From Clostridium estertheticum (GTDB lineage Bacteria; Bacillota; Clostridia; Clostridiales; Clostridiaceae): 64,000 bases of DNA. The notes below the pieces were generated by a model. The model did no database searches. It was not told the origin of the DNA and was given only the letters and a program-made list of their open reading frames with translations. Location of the stretch: NCBI RefSeq assembly GCF_026650985.1, contig NZ_CP086239.1, positions 3,844,001 to 3,908,000 on the forward strand, written 5' to 3'. A program made the position numbers and the translations under genes. This document shows positions 27,213 through 36,469 of this stretch, one piece after another. Positions within the stretch are counted from its first letter, which is position 1. Every line of letters begins with the position of its first letter.

Positions 27213-27890
27213 ACTATTCCTTAATTCTATTACCTCTTTCTCTGTGAGGTAACGCCACTTGCCTGTCTCTATCCCATCAACTTTTATATCAACAATTCGA
27301 ATACGTTCTAGTCTTACAACTATATATCCAAAAGTTTTACTCATTCTGCGAATTTGTTTATTTAATCCTTGCGTTAGAATAATACCAAAGGTGTTCTCTG
27401 ATATTTTACTAACTTTGCATGGTCTTGTGTTAACACCACAAATTTGAACTCCTTTTGACATTCCTTCAATGAAAATGTCATCATATGGCTTATTCACAGT
27501 TACTATATATTCCTTCTCATGTTCATTTTTAGATTCTAAAATATTATTTGCAAGTTCACCATCATTAGTCATAAGTATTAGACCCTGGGATGACTTATCT
27601 AATCTACCAACTGGAAATATGTACTCTGGGTAGTTCATGAAATCAATTATATTGCTAGCTACTGTTTTTTCTGCAGTGCATGTAATTCCAACTGGTTTAT
27701 TAAGTGCAATATAAATTTTATCTCTCATCAAAACATTCTTATTATCAAGAAGAATATTATCCTCTTCCTCTACCCACTGACCAGGAGTACATAACTTTCC
27801 ATTTACAATTATTCTATTTTCCTCAATAAGTTTATTTGCTCCGGTTCTTGAGCAAATACCATAATTACTAAGAAGTTTATTTATTCTCAT
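27210..27890 (-). CDS. rluF: 23S rRNA pseudouridine synthase (RluF-type)
   Basis: The protein has 226 residues. An N-terminal S4 RNA-binding domain (RINKLLSNYGICSRTGANKLIEE) is followed by the RsuA/RluB/E/F catalytic domain. The catalytic Asp lies in VGRLDKSSQGL, and GLNKQIRRM is the conserved later motif. The motifs NKPVGITCT, HEKEYIVTVNKP and GMSKGVQI match the RluF branch closely, which modifies U2604 in 23S rRNA in E. coli. It is shorter than the E. coli enzyme at the C terminus, as is usual in Firmicutes. Monocistronic. Confidence 0.88.
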   Translation of the reverse strand: MRINKLLSNYGICSRTGANKLIEENRIIVNGKLCTPGQWVEEEDNILLDNKNVLMRDKIYIALNKPVGITCTAEKTVASNIIDFMNYPEYIFPVGRLDKSSQGLILMTNDGELANNILESKNEHEKEYIVTVNKPYDDIFIEGMSKGVQICGVNTRPCKVSKISENTFGIILTQGLNKQIRRMSKTFGYIVVRLERIRIVDIKVDGIETGKWRYLTEKEVIELRNS

Positions 27891-27955
27891 AATAACTCTT
27901 TATCCTTTCATTATAAAATGTAGATATATGTTTACATTTATTATATGTTTACATT

Positions 27956-27993
27956 TATCTATATATCTATATATCTATCTATATATCTATCTA
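27956..27993. repeat. TATC-type simple-sequence tract
   Basis: Runs of TATCTA and TATATCTA fill about 38 bases upstream of rluF. It is probably slippage-derived and may vary in length between strains. Confidence 0.7.
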
Positions 27994-28063
27994 CAAATAT
28001 CCATATACATTTTAAACTTTCTTATAGTCATTATACATCATAACACCCTATAGTTTCCCCAAA

Positions 28064-28101
28064 AAAATAACTCATAAGCAATCTGCTCATGAGTTATTTT
28101 T
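28064..28101 (-). terminator. Terminator of the TCA operon
   Basis: The stem AAAATAACTCAT / ATGAGTTATTTT encloses an inner AGCA/TGCT pairing. It lies about 22 bases after the isocitrate dehydrogenase stop, with an A run on the plus strand giving a T run in the minus transcript. Confidence 0.88.
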
Positions 28102-28122
28102 ACATATTAAAATTTACAACTA

Positions 28123-29136
28123 TTAATTAGTTTGTTCTAGCATTTTATCAATTACAACTTGCGTAAACTCAATTGTTCCAGTTTTACCACCTAAATCGCA
28201 AGTTAAATGTTTTCCTTCTTTAAGAACAGCTTCTACAGCTTGTTCTATTTTATTTGCAGCCTTCGCTTCTCCTATATATCTTAGCATCATAACTGATGAT
28301 AAAATACAAGCAGTTGGATTTGCTATGTTCTGCCCGGCTATATCTGGAGCAGATCCATGAGCTGGTTCAAACACTGCACCTTCTTCGCCAATGTTTGCTC
28401 CTGGCACTAGTCCTAAGCCTCCAACTAGGCCTGCTGCCATATCGGAGAGTATATCTCCATATAAATTAGGCATTACAAGTACATCATATTTCTCTGGATT
28501 CATAACAAGTTTCATGCTCATAGCATCAACTATAACATCTCCAAAGGCAATATCCTTGTGAGTCTGTGCAACATTTCTTGCGCATCTTAAAAACAATCCA
28601 TCAGAAAGTTTCATAATATTTGCTTTATGAACAGCTATAACTTCTTTTCTATTTTGCTCTTTTGCTATTTTAAAAGCATATTCTACAATTCTATCACTAG
28701 CCTTTTTACTTATTATCTTTATGCTCTCAGCAATATCCTCTGTAATCATATGCTCTATACCCGCATATAAATCCTCACTATTTTCTCTTACTATTATTAA
28801 ATCAACATTTTCAAATCTTGAAGGAACCCCTTCAAATGTCCTTATTGGCCTAATATTTGCATAAAGATTTAATTCCTGTCTTAATGTGACATTAACACTT
28901 TTAAATCCCTTACCTACAGGTGTAGTTACGGGTCCTTTAAGTGCAACCTTATTCTTTTTAATGCTCTCTAAAACGTAAGGTGGCATAGGAGTACCAAACT
29001 CTTCTATAACTTCTGCGCCCATACGTACTATTTCCCAATTGATTTCAACTCCGCTTTTTTCTAGTATTTTAACGGTAGCTGTGGTTACTTCTGGTCCAAT
29101 TCCGTCTCCTGGTATAAGTGTAATGTTATGTTTCAT
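28123..29136 (-). CDS. icd: NAD-dependent isocitrate dehydrogenase
   Basis: The protein has 337 residues from the ATG at 29136, which follows AGGTGCCTAGAGGA; an in-frame GTG at 29148 would overlap aconitase. It belongs to the isocitrate/isopropylmalate dehydrogenase family: IPGDGIGPEV at the N terminus, the substrate-binding RQELNLYANIRP, the VRENSEDLYAG loop, NLYGDILSD for metal binding, and EPAHGSAPDIAG near the nucleotide site. The residues fit a short NAD-type isocitrate enzyme rather than LeuB, and the neighbours (aconitase, Re-citrate synthase) settle the substrate. It makes 2-oxoglutarate for glutamate synthesis. It lies 4 bases after the aconitase stop. Confidence 0.88.
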   Translation of the reverse strand: MKHNITLIPGDGIGPEVTTATVKILEKSGVEINWEIVRMGAEVIEEFGTPMPPYVLESIKKNKVALKGPVTTPVGKGFKSVNVTLRQELNLYANIRPIRTFEGVPSRFENVDLIIVRENSEDLYAGIEHMITEDIAESIKIISKKASDRIVEYAFKIAKEQNRKEVIAVHKANIMKLSDGLFLRCARNVAQTHKDIAFGDVIVDAMSMKLVMNPEKYDVLVMPNLYGDILSDMAAGLVGGLGLVPGANIGEEGAVFEPAHGSAPDIAGQNIANPTACILSSVMMLRYIGEAKAANKIEQAVEAVLKEGKHLTCDLGGKTGTIEFTQVVIDKMLEQTN

Positions 29137-29140
29137 TCCT

Positions 29141-31075
29141 CTAGGCACCTACCTTTTTCTTATTTTTCATAAGATTTATTAATCCACCGTGTATAAGCAT
29201 CTCTTTTTCTCTTTGAGTTACTTCAGGAAGAGTTTCATACTCTGATCCTTTTGTTATGTTTTTTACAATAACGAGACCTTTTTTTATCTGATTTGCTGCA
29301 TCTTCAATGACTAATTCATCCATCATATCTATATTTTCATAATCTTTAACGTCCTTAAATACCAATGGAATTATAGCATTATTAATTAAATTAGCTTTAT
29401 GAATTCTTGCAAAAGATTTTGTAAGAACAACCTTAACGCCTAAATATAGTGGTGCAAGTGCTGCATGTTCACGGCTTGATCCTTGACCATAGTTTGAACC
29501 TGCAACTATTATTCCACCATCATATTTTTTAGCTTTTGCTGGAAATTCCGCATCGCTAGGTGTTAAACAAAACTCTGCAAGATATGGAATGTTAGATCTA
29601 AATGGAAGTAATTTTGCATTAGATGGCATTATATCATCCGTTGTAATATTATCCCCTAATTTAGTTAGAACTTTACCTGTAACATTTCCTATTAACTCTT
29701 TCGCTTTAGGGAATGGCTTTATATTTGGGCCTCTTTTAACTATTATATCTTTTCCATCTTCCGCTGGGCTTATTATTAAATTATCATTAATAACAAATTC
29801 TTCTGGCATATCTACTTTAACAGCTTCCCCAAGTTCTCTAGGATCTGTTATATACCCTTTAAGTGCAGACGCAACTGCAACTTCCGGGCTCACAATATAA
29901 ACATTAGCAGATGTTGTACCAGATCTACCTTTGAAGTTTCTATTAAATGTTCTAAGTGACACTGCACCAGTTGAAGGCGCTTGACCCATTCCTATACATG
30001 GACCACATGCACTTTCGAGTATTCTTGCACCGGCGTCAATCATATCTCCAAGTCCACCGTTTTTAGATAACATATTTAAAACTTGTTTTGAACCTGGCGC
30101 AATAGCAAGAGACATATCCTCAGGTATAGTTTTACCTAAAAGTATTTTTGACACTTTCATCATATCAACATAAGATGAATTAGTGCAGCTTCCTATTAAT
30201 ACTTGATCTACCTTTATATCCTTTAGTGATGATACAAGAACTACTTTATCTGGGCTATGAGGACAAGCAACAAGCGGTTCTATTTTACTTAAATCTATTT
30301 CAACCGTCTCATCATATACTGCTCCATCGTCCGCTTTAAGCTCTACAAAATCTTTTTCTCTATGTTGCGCTTTTAAAAATTTATATGTTATGTCATCACT
30401 AGGGAAAATTGAAGTTGTAGCGCCAAGCTCTGCACCCATATTTGTGATCGTTGCCCTATCTGGTACGCTTAGAGTTTTTAATCCATCTCCTGCATATTCA
30501 AATATTTTATTAACTCCACCCTTAACTGTTAAACGTCTTAATACTTCAAGTATTATATCTTTAGCTGCAACCCAAGGGCTAAGCTTTCCTGATAAATTAA
30601 CCTTTACAATTTTAGGCATTGTTATATAATATTCCCCGCCACCCATTGCAACAGCTACATCTAATCCTCCTGCTCCAATAGCTAGCATTCCTATTCCGCC
30701 GCCAGTTGGAGTATGACTATCTGAACCAAGTAAAGTTTCTCCTGGAACCCCAAATCTTTCTAAGTGGACTTGATGACAAATACCATTACCTGGTTTAGAA
30801 AAATATATGCCATGTTTTTTTGCAACAGTCTGTATATATAAATGATCATCTGCATTCTCAGGACCAGTTTGTAATATGTTATGGTCTATATAAGCAACAG
30901 ATTTTTTAGTTTGAACTTTATCGATTCCCATAGCTTCAAATTGTAGATAAGCCATTGTACCTGTAGAATCTTGAGTTAAGGTTTGATCTATCTTAATTGC
31001 AATCTCAGTATCTGTAATCATTTCGCCCTTAACCAAATGAGCTTTAATTATTTTTTGCGCAGCAGTATATGACAT
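29141..31075 (-). CDS. Aconitate hydratase
   Basis: The protein has 644 residues. It has the aconitase superfamily layout: DSHTPTGGG and IGSCTNSS, plus CGPCIGMG for the 4Fe-4S cluster cysteines, and a C-terminal swivel domain with NYGQGSSREHA for substrate binding. Its length matches the compact clostridial aconitases rather than the 900-residue AcnA. It isomerises citrate to isocitrate. It lies 46 bases after the citrate synthase gene and just before isocitrate dehydrogenase, so the three form one operon covering the oxidative branch from oxaloacetate to 2-oxoglutarate. Confidence 0.93.
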   Translation of the reverse strand: MSYTAAQKIIKAHLVKGEMITDTEIAIKIDQTLTQDSTGTMAYLQFEAMGIDKVQTKKSVAYIDHNILQTGPENADDHLYIQTVAKKHGIYFSKPGNGICHQVHLERFGVPGETLLGSDSHTPTGGGIGMLAIGAGGLDVAVAMGGGEYYITMPKIVKVNLSGKLSPWVAAKDIILEVLRRLTVKGGVNKIFEYAGDGLKTLSVPDRATITNMGAELGATTSIFPSDDITYKFLKAQHREKDFVELKADDGAVYDETVEIDLSKIEPLVACPHSPDKVVLVSSLKDIKVDQVLIGSCTNSSYVDMMKVSKILLGKTIPEDMSLAIAPGSKQVLNMLSKNGGLGDMIDAGARILESACGPCIGMGQAPSTGAVSLRTFNRNFKGRSGTTSANVYIVSPEVAVASALKGYITDPRELGEAVKVDMPEEFVINDNLIISPAEDGKDIIVKRGPNIKPFPKAKELIGNVTGKVLTKLGDNITTDDIMPSNAKLLPFRSNIPYLAEFCLTPSDAEFPAKAKKYDGGIIVAGSNYGQGSSREHAALAPLYLGVKVVLTKSFARIHKANLINNAIIPLVFKDVKDYENIDMMDELVIEDAANQIKKGLVIVKNITKGSEYETLPEVTQREKEMLIHGGLINLMKNKKKVGA

Positions 31076-31121
31076 AATATCCCTCCATTTTTTAAATATA
31101 AACTATAATCTTTAACATATA

Positions 31122-32519
31122 TCAAAATTCTTCAGTGTTATGTTTTTTTGTACTTAATTGTGGAATGATTTTTTTTGTAATTAATTCTAATTCTTCACTT
31201 TTCATTACAGTGCTTCTTCCAGTCTCATATTGCTTATCTACCCAATCTTTTATAACATTAATTCTTTCATCTTTTTTATCAATTTTATCTAAATCTTTTA
31301 ATCTATAATAAGTATTAACCCAAGCCGCAATACCTGCATGCCCCGAGTGTTCGTTAACTGCCACAATAATTGGCCTACCTAATATTTTTTCAGTATCAAA
31401 AATATTGTATATTTCTTCATCCTTTAATATTCCATCTGCATGTATACCCGCTCTTGTAACATTAAATTCACTACCCACATAAGGTGTCCTAGGTGGAATA
31501 CTATATTTAAACTCACCTTCAAAATATTGTCCAATTTCACTTATAAGCTTAAGATTCATATTTTTTACATTTCCTCTTATTTGACCATATTCTACAATCA
31601 TTGCTTCAAGTGGACAATTACCCGTTCTCTCACCAATACCGAAAAGTGAGGTGTTTATTGCAGAGCATCCATGAAGCCATGCTGTAGTAGCATTGGAAAC
31701 TACATTATAAAAATCATTATGTCCATGCCATTCAAGATATTCTGAAGGCACTCCACCATACTTTATTAATCCATTAATGATCTGTGGTACACTCCTTGGT
31801 AATTCCGTACCGGAGTATGGCAATCCAAGTCCTAATGTATCACATGCCCTAATTTTTATCTTAATACCAGATTTCTTAGATAGTTCCATAAGTCTTTGCA
31901 CTAGCGGTATAACAAACCCAAAGAAATCAGCTCTAGTTATATCTTCAAGATGACATCTTGGAATTATTCCATTTTCTAATGCTTCTTCTACTAATGAAAC
32001 ATACAAGTCCATTGCCTCTTGCCTTGTTTTATTGAGCTTTTTGAATATATGATAATCAGAACAGGACATAAGCATTCCCGTTTCCTTAAGTCCCATATCT
32101 TTAACAAGCTTAAAGTCTTCTTTATTAGCTCTTATCCATGATGTTACCTCTGGAAATTCATATCCTCTTTCTAAACATTTTCTAGCAGCATTTCTATCTT
32201 TCTCAGTATATAAAAAGAACTCTGTTTGTCTAATTATACCCGAATTATTGTCAAGTTTGTGTAAATAATCAAATATTTTAACTATTTGCTTTTCGGTATA
32301 AGTATCCATAGACTGTTGACCATCTCTGAATGTAGTATCCGTAATCCAAATATCATCAGGTATAGAGATTGGAATCTGCTGACCTCCAAAAACAACCTTA
32401 GGAATTTCTGAGTATGGGAATATATCTTTAAACAACATAGGCTGCTTTTCATTCACTAACTTAAAATTATTTGTTGCAATCTTAGACTCATTATTATTTG
32501 TTAATTTAAACTTATTCAC
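31122..32519 (-). CDS. Re-citrate synthase (homocitrate/isopropylmalate synthase-like)
   Basis: The protein has 465 residues and starts at GTG 32519 after AAGGGGGAGAATAA. It is a DRE-TIM metallolyase: TTFRDGQQ at about residue 80, ACDTLGLGLP, and the metal ligands in WHGHNDFY. The sequence type is that of the Re-citrate synthase first defined in Clostridium kluyveri, which replaces the ordinary (Si) citrate synthase in anaerobes. The downstream aconitase and isocitrate dehydrogenase genes support citrate as the product over homocitrate or isopropylmalate. No allosteric LeuA C-terminal domain is seen. Confidence 0.87.
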   Translation of the reverse strand: MNKFKLTNNNESKIATNNFKLVNEKQPMLFKDIFPYSEIPKVVFGGQQIPISIPDDIWITDTTFRDGQQSMDTYTEKQIVKIFDYLHKLDNNSGIIRQTEFFLYTEKDRNAARKCLERGYEFPEVTSWIRANKEDFKLVKDMGLKETGMLMSCSDYHIFKKLNKTRQEAMDLYVSLVEEALENGIIPRCHLEDITRADFFGFVIPLVQRLMELSKKSGIKIKIRACDTLGLGLPYSGTELPRSVPQIINGLIKYGGVPSEYLEWHGHNDFYNVVSNATTAWLHGCSAINTSLFGIGERTGNCPLEAMIVEYGQIRGNVKNMNLKLISEIGQYFEGEFKYSIPPRTPYVGSEFNVTRAGIHADGILKDEEIYNIFDTEKILGRPIIVAVNEHSGHAGIAAWVNTYYRLKDLDKIDKKDERINVIKDWVDKQYETGRSTVMKSEELELITKKIIPQLSTKKHNTEEF

Positions 32520-32622
32520 TTATTCTCCCCCTTCTTAGTCCTTCCTTATTTGCATCTTTAGCCACTGCATATAATTCTAGAATATATGAATGTTATATGT
32601 ATTCAAATTTCATTTAATGCTT

Positions 32623-32651
32623 ATTATATAGCTTATATACAGTTTTGTAAA
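32623..32651 (-). promoter_or_regulatory. Promoter of the TCA operon
   Basis: On the minus strand, TTTACA (32651-32646), 17 bases and TATAAT (32628-32623) lie about 105 bases before the GTG start. Confidence 0.75.
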
Positions 32652-32725
32652 GATATTTTGCAACATCATAGAGCATACCCATCATTTATCAAAATAGTAA
32701 TTCTTATGGAAATTAAAGAAAAAAG

Positions 32726-32757
32726 CACACTCAGGTTTCCCGTTGTATGCTCCTTTT
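32726..32757 (-). terminator. Likely terminator of the repeat-protein gene
   Basis: Imperfect hairpin on the minus strand, AGCATAC..GGG-AAA-CC..GTGTGCT, followed by TTTTTTC. It lies after the stop at 32784. Confidence 0.6.
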
Positions 32758-32783
32758 ACTTATACCTTAATTTTGAAATTTAA

Positions 32784-33962
32784 CTATTTAATCTTTAGAC
32801 CTGCCATATGATTGTTAGCACTAGGGACTACTTTATCAGCTTGAGCCTGTGTTATAGTTCCTGCATCTACAAGAGCTTTCAAAGCACTTATATGAGTACC
32901 CTTTTTACTATCCATATACGATTTGCGCTCTGCAACAGTCATAGTTTTAGTCTTTTCCATTGCTGCTGTGTTTGCAGCTTCCTGCGTAACTATAGCTGCT
33001 TTAATTTTATCTGATTGATCCTGAGTTATAGTTTTATCAGTTACGAGTTTTGCTAAATTAGTATCTATCTTCGCTTGCCTCTGACTATCCATTTGGGCCT
33101 TTTCAGCAGCTTTTAGAGCATCAACCTTTGCCTGAGTCAATATGTTGTTATCAACTAAGTCTTTATATACATCAGTTTTTATTTTATTATCTGTGGTTTT
33201 AGTCTTTTCATATGCTAAAACTTTATCACTTTCGCTCTGCGTAATAATATTTGAACTAACACCTAACTTAAGTGTTGATTCTAGTTTAAATCCGCCTTTC
33301 ATATCTTTTCCGTGTTTACCGGGACCACCTATTGCACCAACAGGTCCCACTTTATCAGCTTGAGCCTGTGTTATAGTTCCTGCATCTACAAGAGCTTTTA
33401 AAGCACTTATATGAGTAGTCTTATTGCTATCCATATATGCCTTTCGTTCTGCCTCAGTCATAGTTTTAGTCTTTTCCTTTTCTACTTTGTTTGCAGCTTC
33501 CTCGGAAATTATAGCTGCTTTAATTTTATCTGATTGATCCTGAGTTATTGTTCCATCAGTTACGAGTTTTGCTAATTTAGTATCTAAATTCTTTTGTATC
33601 TGCGCATTCCTTTGAACCTGCTCACTAGCTTTTAGTGCATCAGCCTTAGCCTGAGTCAAGATATTGTTATCAACCAAGTCTTTATATATGTTAATTTTCA
33701 TTGTTTTATCTGCAGTTTTACTATTTTCATATGCTAAAATTTTGTCACTTTCAGTCTGTGTAATGATCCCTGTGCTAACACCCAATTTTAGTGTTGATTC
33801 TAATTCAGCTTTAGGTTGTTTAAACTCAATTTTTGAAGGTGTTTTCACATCAGTCTTTGTTGATTTAATACCTGTTGCAAAAGCTAGACTAACAGAGGAT
33901 AAAAGCATGCCTCCTGTTATTATTCCAGTTATTATTTTAGTTCTTAAAGCTACACTTTTCAT
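32784..33962 (-). CDS. Secreted two-repeat alpha-helical protein
   Basis: The protein has 392 residues. A signal peptide (MKSVALRTK, a hydrophobic run, then an SLAFATG-type cleavage region) is followed by two nearly identical units of about 150 residues (about 52-200 and 225-380). Each unit has three shorter motifs of the form G.ITQ.(E/Q)(S/A)DK, such as GVSTGIITQTESDK and LVDAGTITQAQADKV. A glycine-rich linker joins the units. I do not know a function; short helical hairpins ending in ITQ.QAD.. occur in clostridial secreted proteins of the DUF2680-like type. GTGAGGAG precedes the ATG. It is divergent from the histidine kinase gene. Confidence 0.75.
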   Translation of the reverse strand: MKSVALRTKIITGIITGGMLLSSVSLAFATGIKSTKTDVKTPSKIEFKQPKAELESTLKLGVSTGIITQTESDKILAYENSKTADKTMKINIYKDLVDNNILTQAKADALKASEQVQRNAQIQKNLDTKLAKLVTDGTITQDQSDKIKAAIISEEAANKVEKEKTKTMTEAERKAYMDSNKTTHISALKALVDAGTITQAQADKVGPVGAIGGPGKHGKDMKGGFKLESTLKLGVSSNIITQSESDKVLAYEKTKTTDNKIKTDVYKDLVDNNILTQAKVDALKAAEKAQMDSQRQAKIDTNLAKLVTDKTITQDQSDKIKAAIVTQEAANTAAMEKTKTMTVAERKSYMDSKKGTHISALKALVDAGTITQAQADKVVPSANNHMAGLKIK

Positions 33963-34246
33963 ATTATTTGCTCCTCACTAATTTATTTTTTTGTTAATGT
34001 CTATACATTTATTATAGGCACCTCTTATGTCAGTAATGTGTCAACAACATGTTACTTTCGTGTGTTTTGTAACTATAATATGAATATTACTTATAAAGCA
34101 TAATTCCTTTCATGCGTTGGTGTGAATATTTTATATATTTGCCAAAAATAAATATAGCAATATTCAATACATTATATGGCTTGTAAGGTATAATAAAGGA
34201 ATGTTATAAAGAAGGTAAATATATTTTAGAATGGGTGAAATAAACT

Positions 34247-36085
34247 ATGAATGAAAAATTAGGCATAATTATTTGTAAATTTTTTTCTGAAGAACTTAAA
34301 TTTATAATAAAGAATAATAATATTAAAAATGTAGAAATTTTAGAATTTACGCCAGCGTGTATCTATTGTAATGTCGGAGAAAATGAGCAGTTAGAAGCAA
34401 TTAAAAGTTTTCAAGTAACCTGTAATAAAATAATTATTATTGGTGCTAAATGCTGCACAAAGTTAAATAAGATGGTGATTGATAGTGAAAAGTGTAAAAT
34501 ACATAGACTTGAATACTGCTTTGAATTATTTACTAATAAAGATATAATTGCTCATTTTGCAAGTGAAAAAACATATCTTGTTACACCAGGTTGGCTTAGA
34601 GATTGGGAAAAAAACATTGAAATTTTAGGTTTTGATAAAAACCAAGTGAAAATTAGATTACTAGATACAGGCGTTTGCGATGATAGTTTAGAAAACCTCC
34701 ATAAATTTTCAGAATATGTAAATGTTCCTTATGATTACATTTTTGTGGGATTAGATTTTTTTAGTATGTTTATAGAAAAAAGCATTCTCGAATGGCGTTT
34801 TGAATGTGAAAAAAGGAACTCAACTTTGCTACTTGCGAACAAAAATATGCAGTTTGTCGATCATACGTCAGCCAAACAGCAACTTTCATACATTCTAAAT
34901 AGCATTCATGAGGGAGTATATATTATAAATTCAAATTATAAAGCAATATTTGTAAATAAAGCCGTAGAGACCTTGGTGAGTCTTAATGATTTTAGAGATA
35001 TTCTAGGTAAAAGCGTATTCGATGTTGTCCCCAATGAATATCGTGAAATTGTACTTAAAAGATTTAAAAATATACTAGATAATAAAGTATCAGCACCTTT
35101 AATTGAGGAAAAATTTATAAAATACAATGGCTGTATTATAGATGTTGAAATATATTCTGGTGCTATTAAATATGAAGGCAATTGGTGCATACTTAGTGTG
35201 GTAAGAAATATTTCAGAACGTAAAAACTCTGAAAATCTTAAATTGAAAATTGCCGATCAAAATAAGCTGATAAATGATGCAATGGAATATGACAAGTTAA
35301 GGAATGATTTTTTTTGCAATATCTCACATGAACTTAGGACACCGATAAATGTACTTCTTAGCGCATTGCAATTACTAAATTTGGATGAAATAAATCACCC
35401 TAACGTTGAAAATGAAATGAAAGTAAAAAAATATTATAAAATAATGAAGCAAAATAGTTATAGATTGTTAAGGTTAGTAAACAATTTAATCGATATTACC
35501 AAAATTGATGCAGGATATTTCAATCTTAGATTAAAAAACGAAAATATTGTAGCTATTATTGAAGACATAACGCTGTCCGTAACCGCTTACGCTGAACATA
35601 AAGGGTTGGAGCTTGTTTTTGATACTGACATTGAAGATAAAACAATGGTTTGTGATGCAGATAAAATCGAAAGAATAATATTAAATGTTCTTTCCAATGC
35701 AATAAAATTCACTCCCATAGGAGGAAATATATTTGTGAGCATTGTAGAGAAAGATTGGGGTATATCGGTATCTGTAAAGGACACAGGTGTTGGAATTCCC
35801 ACTGATATGAAATCGTCTATTTTCGAAAGGTTTGTACAGGTAGATAAATCTCTTTCAAGAGATAGAGAGGGGAGTGGCATCGGTCTTTCGCTTGTAAAAT
35901 CTCTTGTTGAAATGCATGGAGGAACAATTAGGGTTGAGAGCCAATATTGTAGTGGCAGTGAATTTATAATAGATCTTCCTGAGACAGGTTTACCAGAGAA
36001 TAAAACGATTATTTCAGATTCAAATATAGCTAGAGTAAGCGATCTAGAGAGGCTGCAGATAGAGTTTTCAGACATATACGATTGA
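34247..36085 (+). CDS. DUF1638-PAS-sensor histidine kinase
   Basis: The protein has 612 residues with no membrane segment. Residues about 1-195 resemble DUF1638: IIICKFFSEELKF at the start, cysteines in GAKCCTKL, and TYLVTPGWLRDW. A PAS domain follows (SIHEGVYIINSNYKAIFVNK, ending RNISERK). HisKA has the phospho-acceptor in FFCNISHELRTP, and HATPase has NVLSNAIKFTP, DTGVGIP and GSGIGLSLVKSLVEMHGG. It is a cytoplasmic, orphan kinase: no response regulator is adjacent. DUF1638 proteins in methanogens and anaerobes occur near corrinoid methyl-transfer genes, so a redox or corrinoid-linked signal is possible but unproven. Confidence 0.87.
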   Translation: MNEKLGIIICKFFSEELKFIIKNNNIKNVEILEFTPACIYCNVGENEQLEAIKSFQVTCNKIIIIGAKCCTKLNKMVIDSEKCKIHRLEYCFELFTNKDIIAHFASEKTYLVTPGWLRDWEKNIEILGFDKNQVKIRLLDTGVCDDSLENLHKFSEYVNVPYDYIFVGLDFFSMFIEKSILEWRFECEKRNSTLLLANKNMQFVDHTSAKQQLSYILNSIHEGVYIINSNYKAIFVNKAVETLVSLNDFRDILGKSVFDVVPNEYREIVLKRFKNILDNKVSAPLIEEKFIKYNGCIIDVEIYSGAIKYEGNWCILSVVRNISERKNSENLKLKIADQNKLINDAMEYDKLRNDFFCNISHELRTPINVLLSALQLLNLDEINHPNVENEMKVKKYYKIMKQNSYRLLRLVNNLIDITKIDAGYFNLRLKNENIVAIIEDITLSVTAYAEHKGLELVFDTDIEDKTMVCDADKIERIILNVLSNAIKFTPIGGNIFVSIVEKDWGISVSVKDTGVGIPTDMKSSIFERFVQVDKSLSRDREGSGIGLSLVKSLVEMHGGTIRVESQYCSGSEFIIDLPETGLPENKTIISDSNIARVSDLERLQIEFSDIYD

Positions 36086-36144
36086 AACTGTTACCTATAA
36101 TAGTTATAGAGACTAATTTTATAAAGAGGTCATTATGAATAGAA

Positions 36145-36175
36145 AATAAAGAAGCCTTTCAGCTTCTTATTCTTT
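36145..36175. terminator. Terminator between convergent genes
   Basis: The hairpin AAATAAAGAAGC / GCTTCTTATTCTTT has a 6-base loop and lies between the histidine kinase gene and the small gene on the minus strand. Confidence 0.7.
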
Positions 36176-36349
36176 ATGAATTTTTAATGCATCAAAAGAA
36201 TTGTCTTTTTCAAATATGAATGTAGCCCCATATCCGCCACGACCTATTACGTTCTCATTGCCTTCCTTAAGTACAATGTTATTATCTTCATCGGTGTATC
36301 CTAATTCAAAATCATCTAATAAAATTATTAATTTTTGTTTATCTGTCAT
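36167..36349 (-). CDS. Small protein resembling a protein-kinase glycine-rich loop
   Basis: The protein has 60 residues from the ATG at 36349, which has GAGGGGTG upstream. It contains VIGRGGYGATFIFEKDN followed by ALKIHKE, like the glycine loop and the beta-3 lysine (usually A-x-K) of a Ser/Thr kinase N lobe. The remainder of the kinase is absent and a terminator follows at once. It could be a stub of a lost kinase gene or a stand-alone small protein. The good ribosome binding site argues that it is still translated. Confidence 0.55.
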   Translation of the reverse strand: MTDKQKLIILLDDFELGYTDEDNNIVLKEGNENVIGRGGYGATFIFEKDNSFDALKIHKE

Positions 36350-36469
36350 TTTTTTCACCCCTCACCGCTATAATATATGTTTTATTATACCTTATAGATA
36401 TTTAGTGTTCAATCAATTTCCAAAATCTAGCATTGATATTATTAGCGAGGCCTCATGTTTAAGTTTAAT

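Noticed and set aside
32808-33981. Plus-strand frames opposite the repeat protein
   Set aside because: They occur at the same place in both repeat units, as expected for shadows of a duplicated gene, and lack ribosome binding sites.
35587-36075. 162-codon minus-strand frame opposite the histidine kinase
   Set aside because: It is antisense to the HATPase domain, Ser/Thr/Pro-rich as typical for shadow frames, and has no ribosome binding site.
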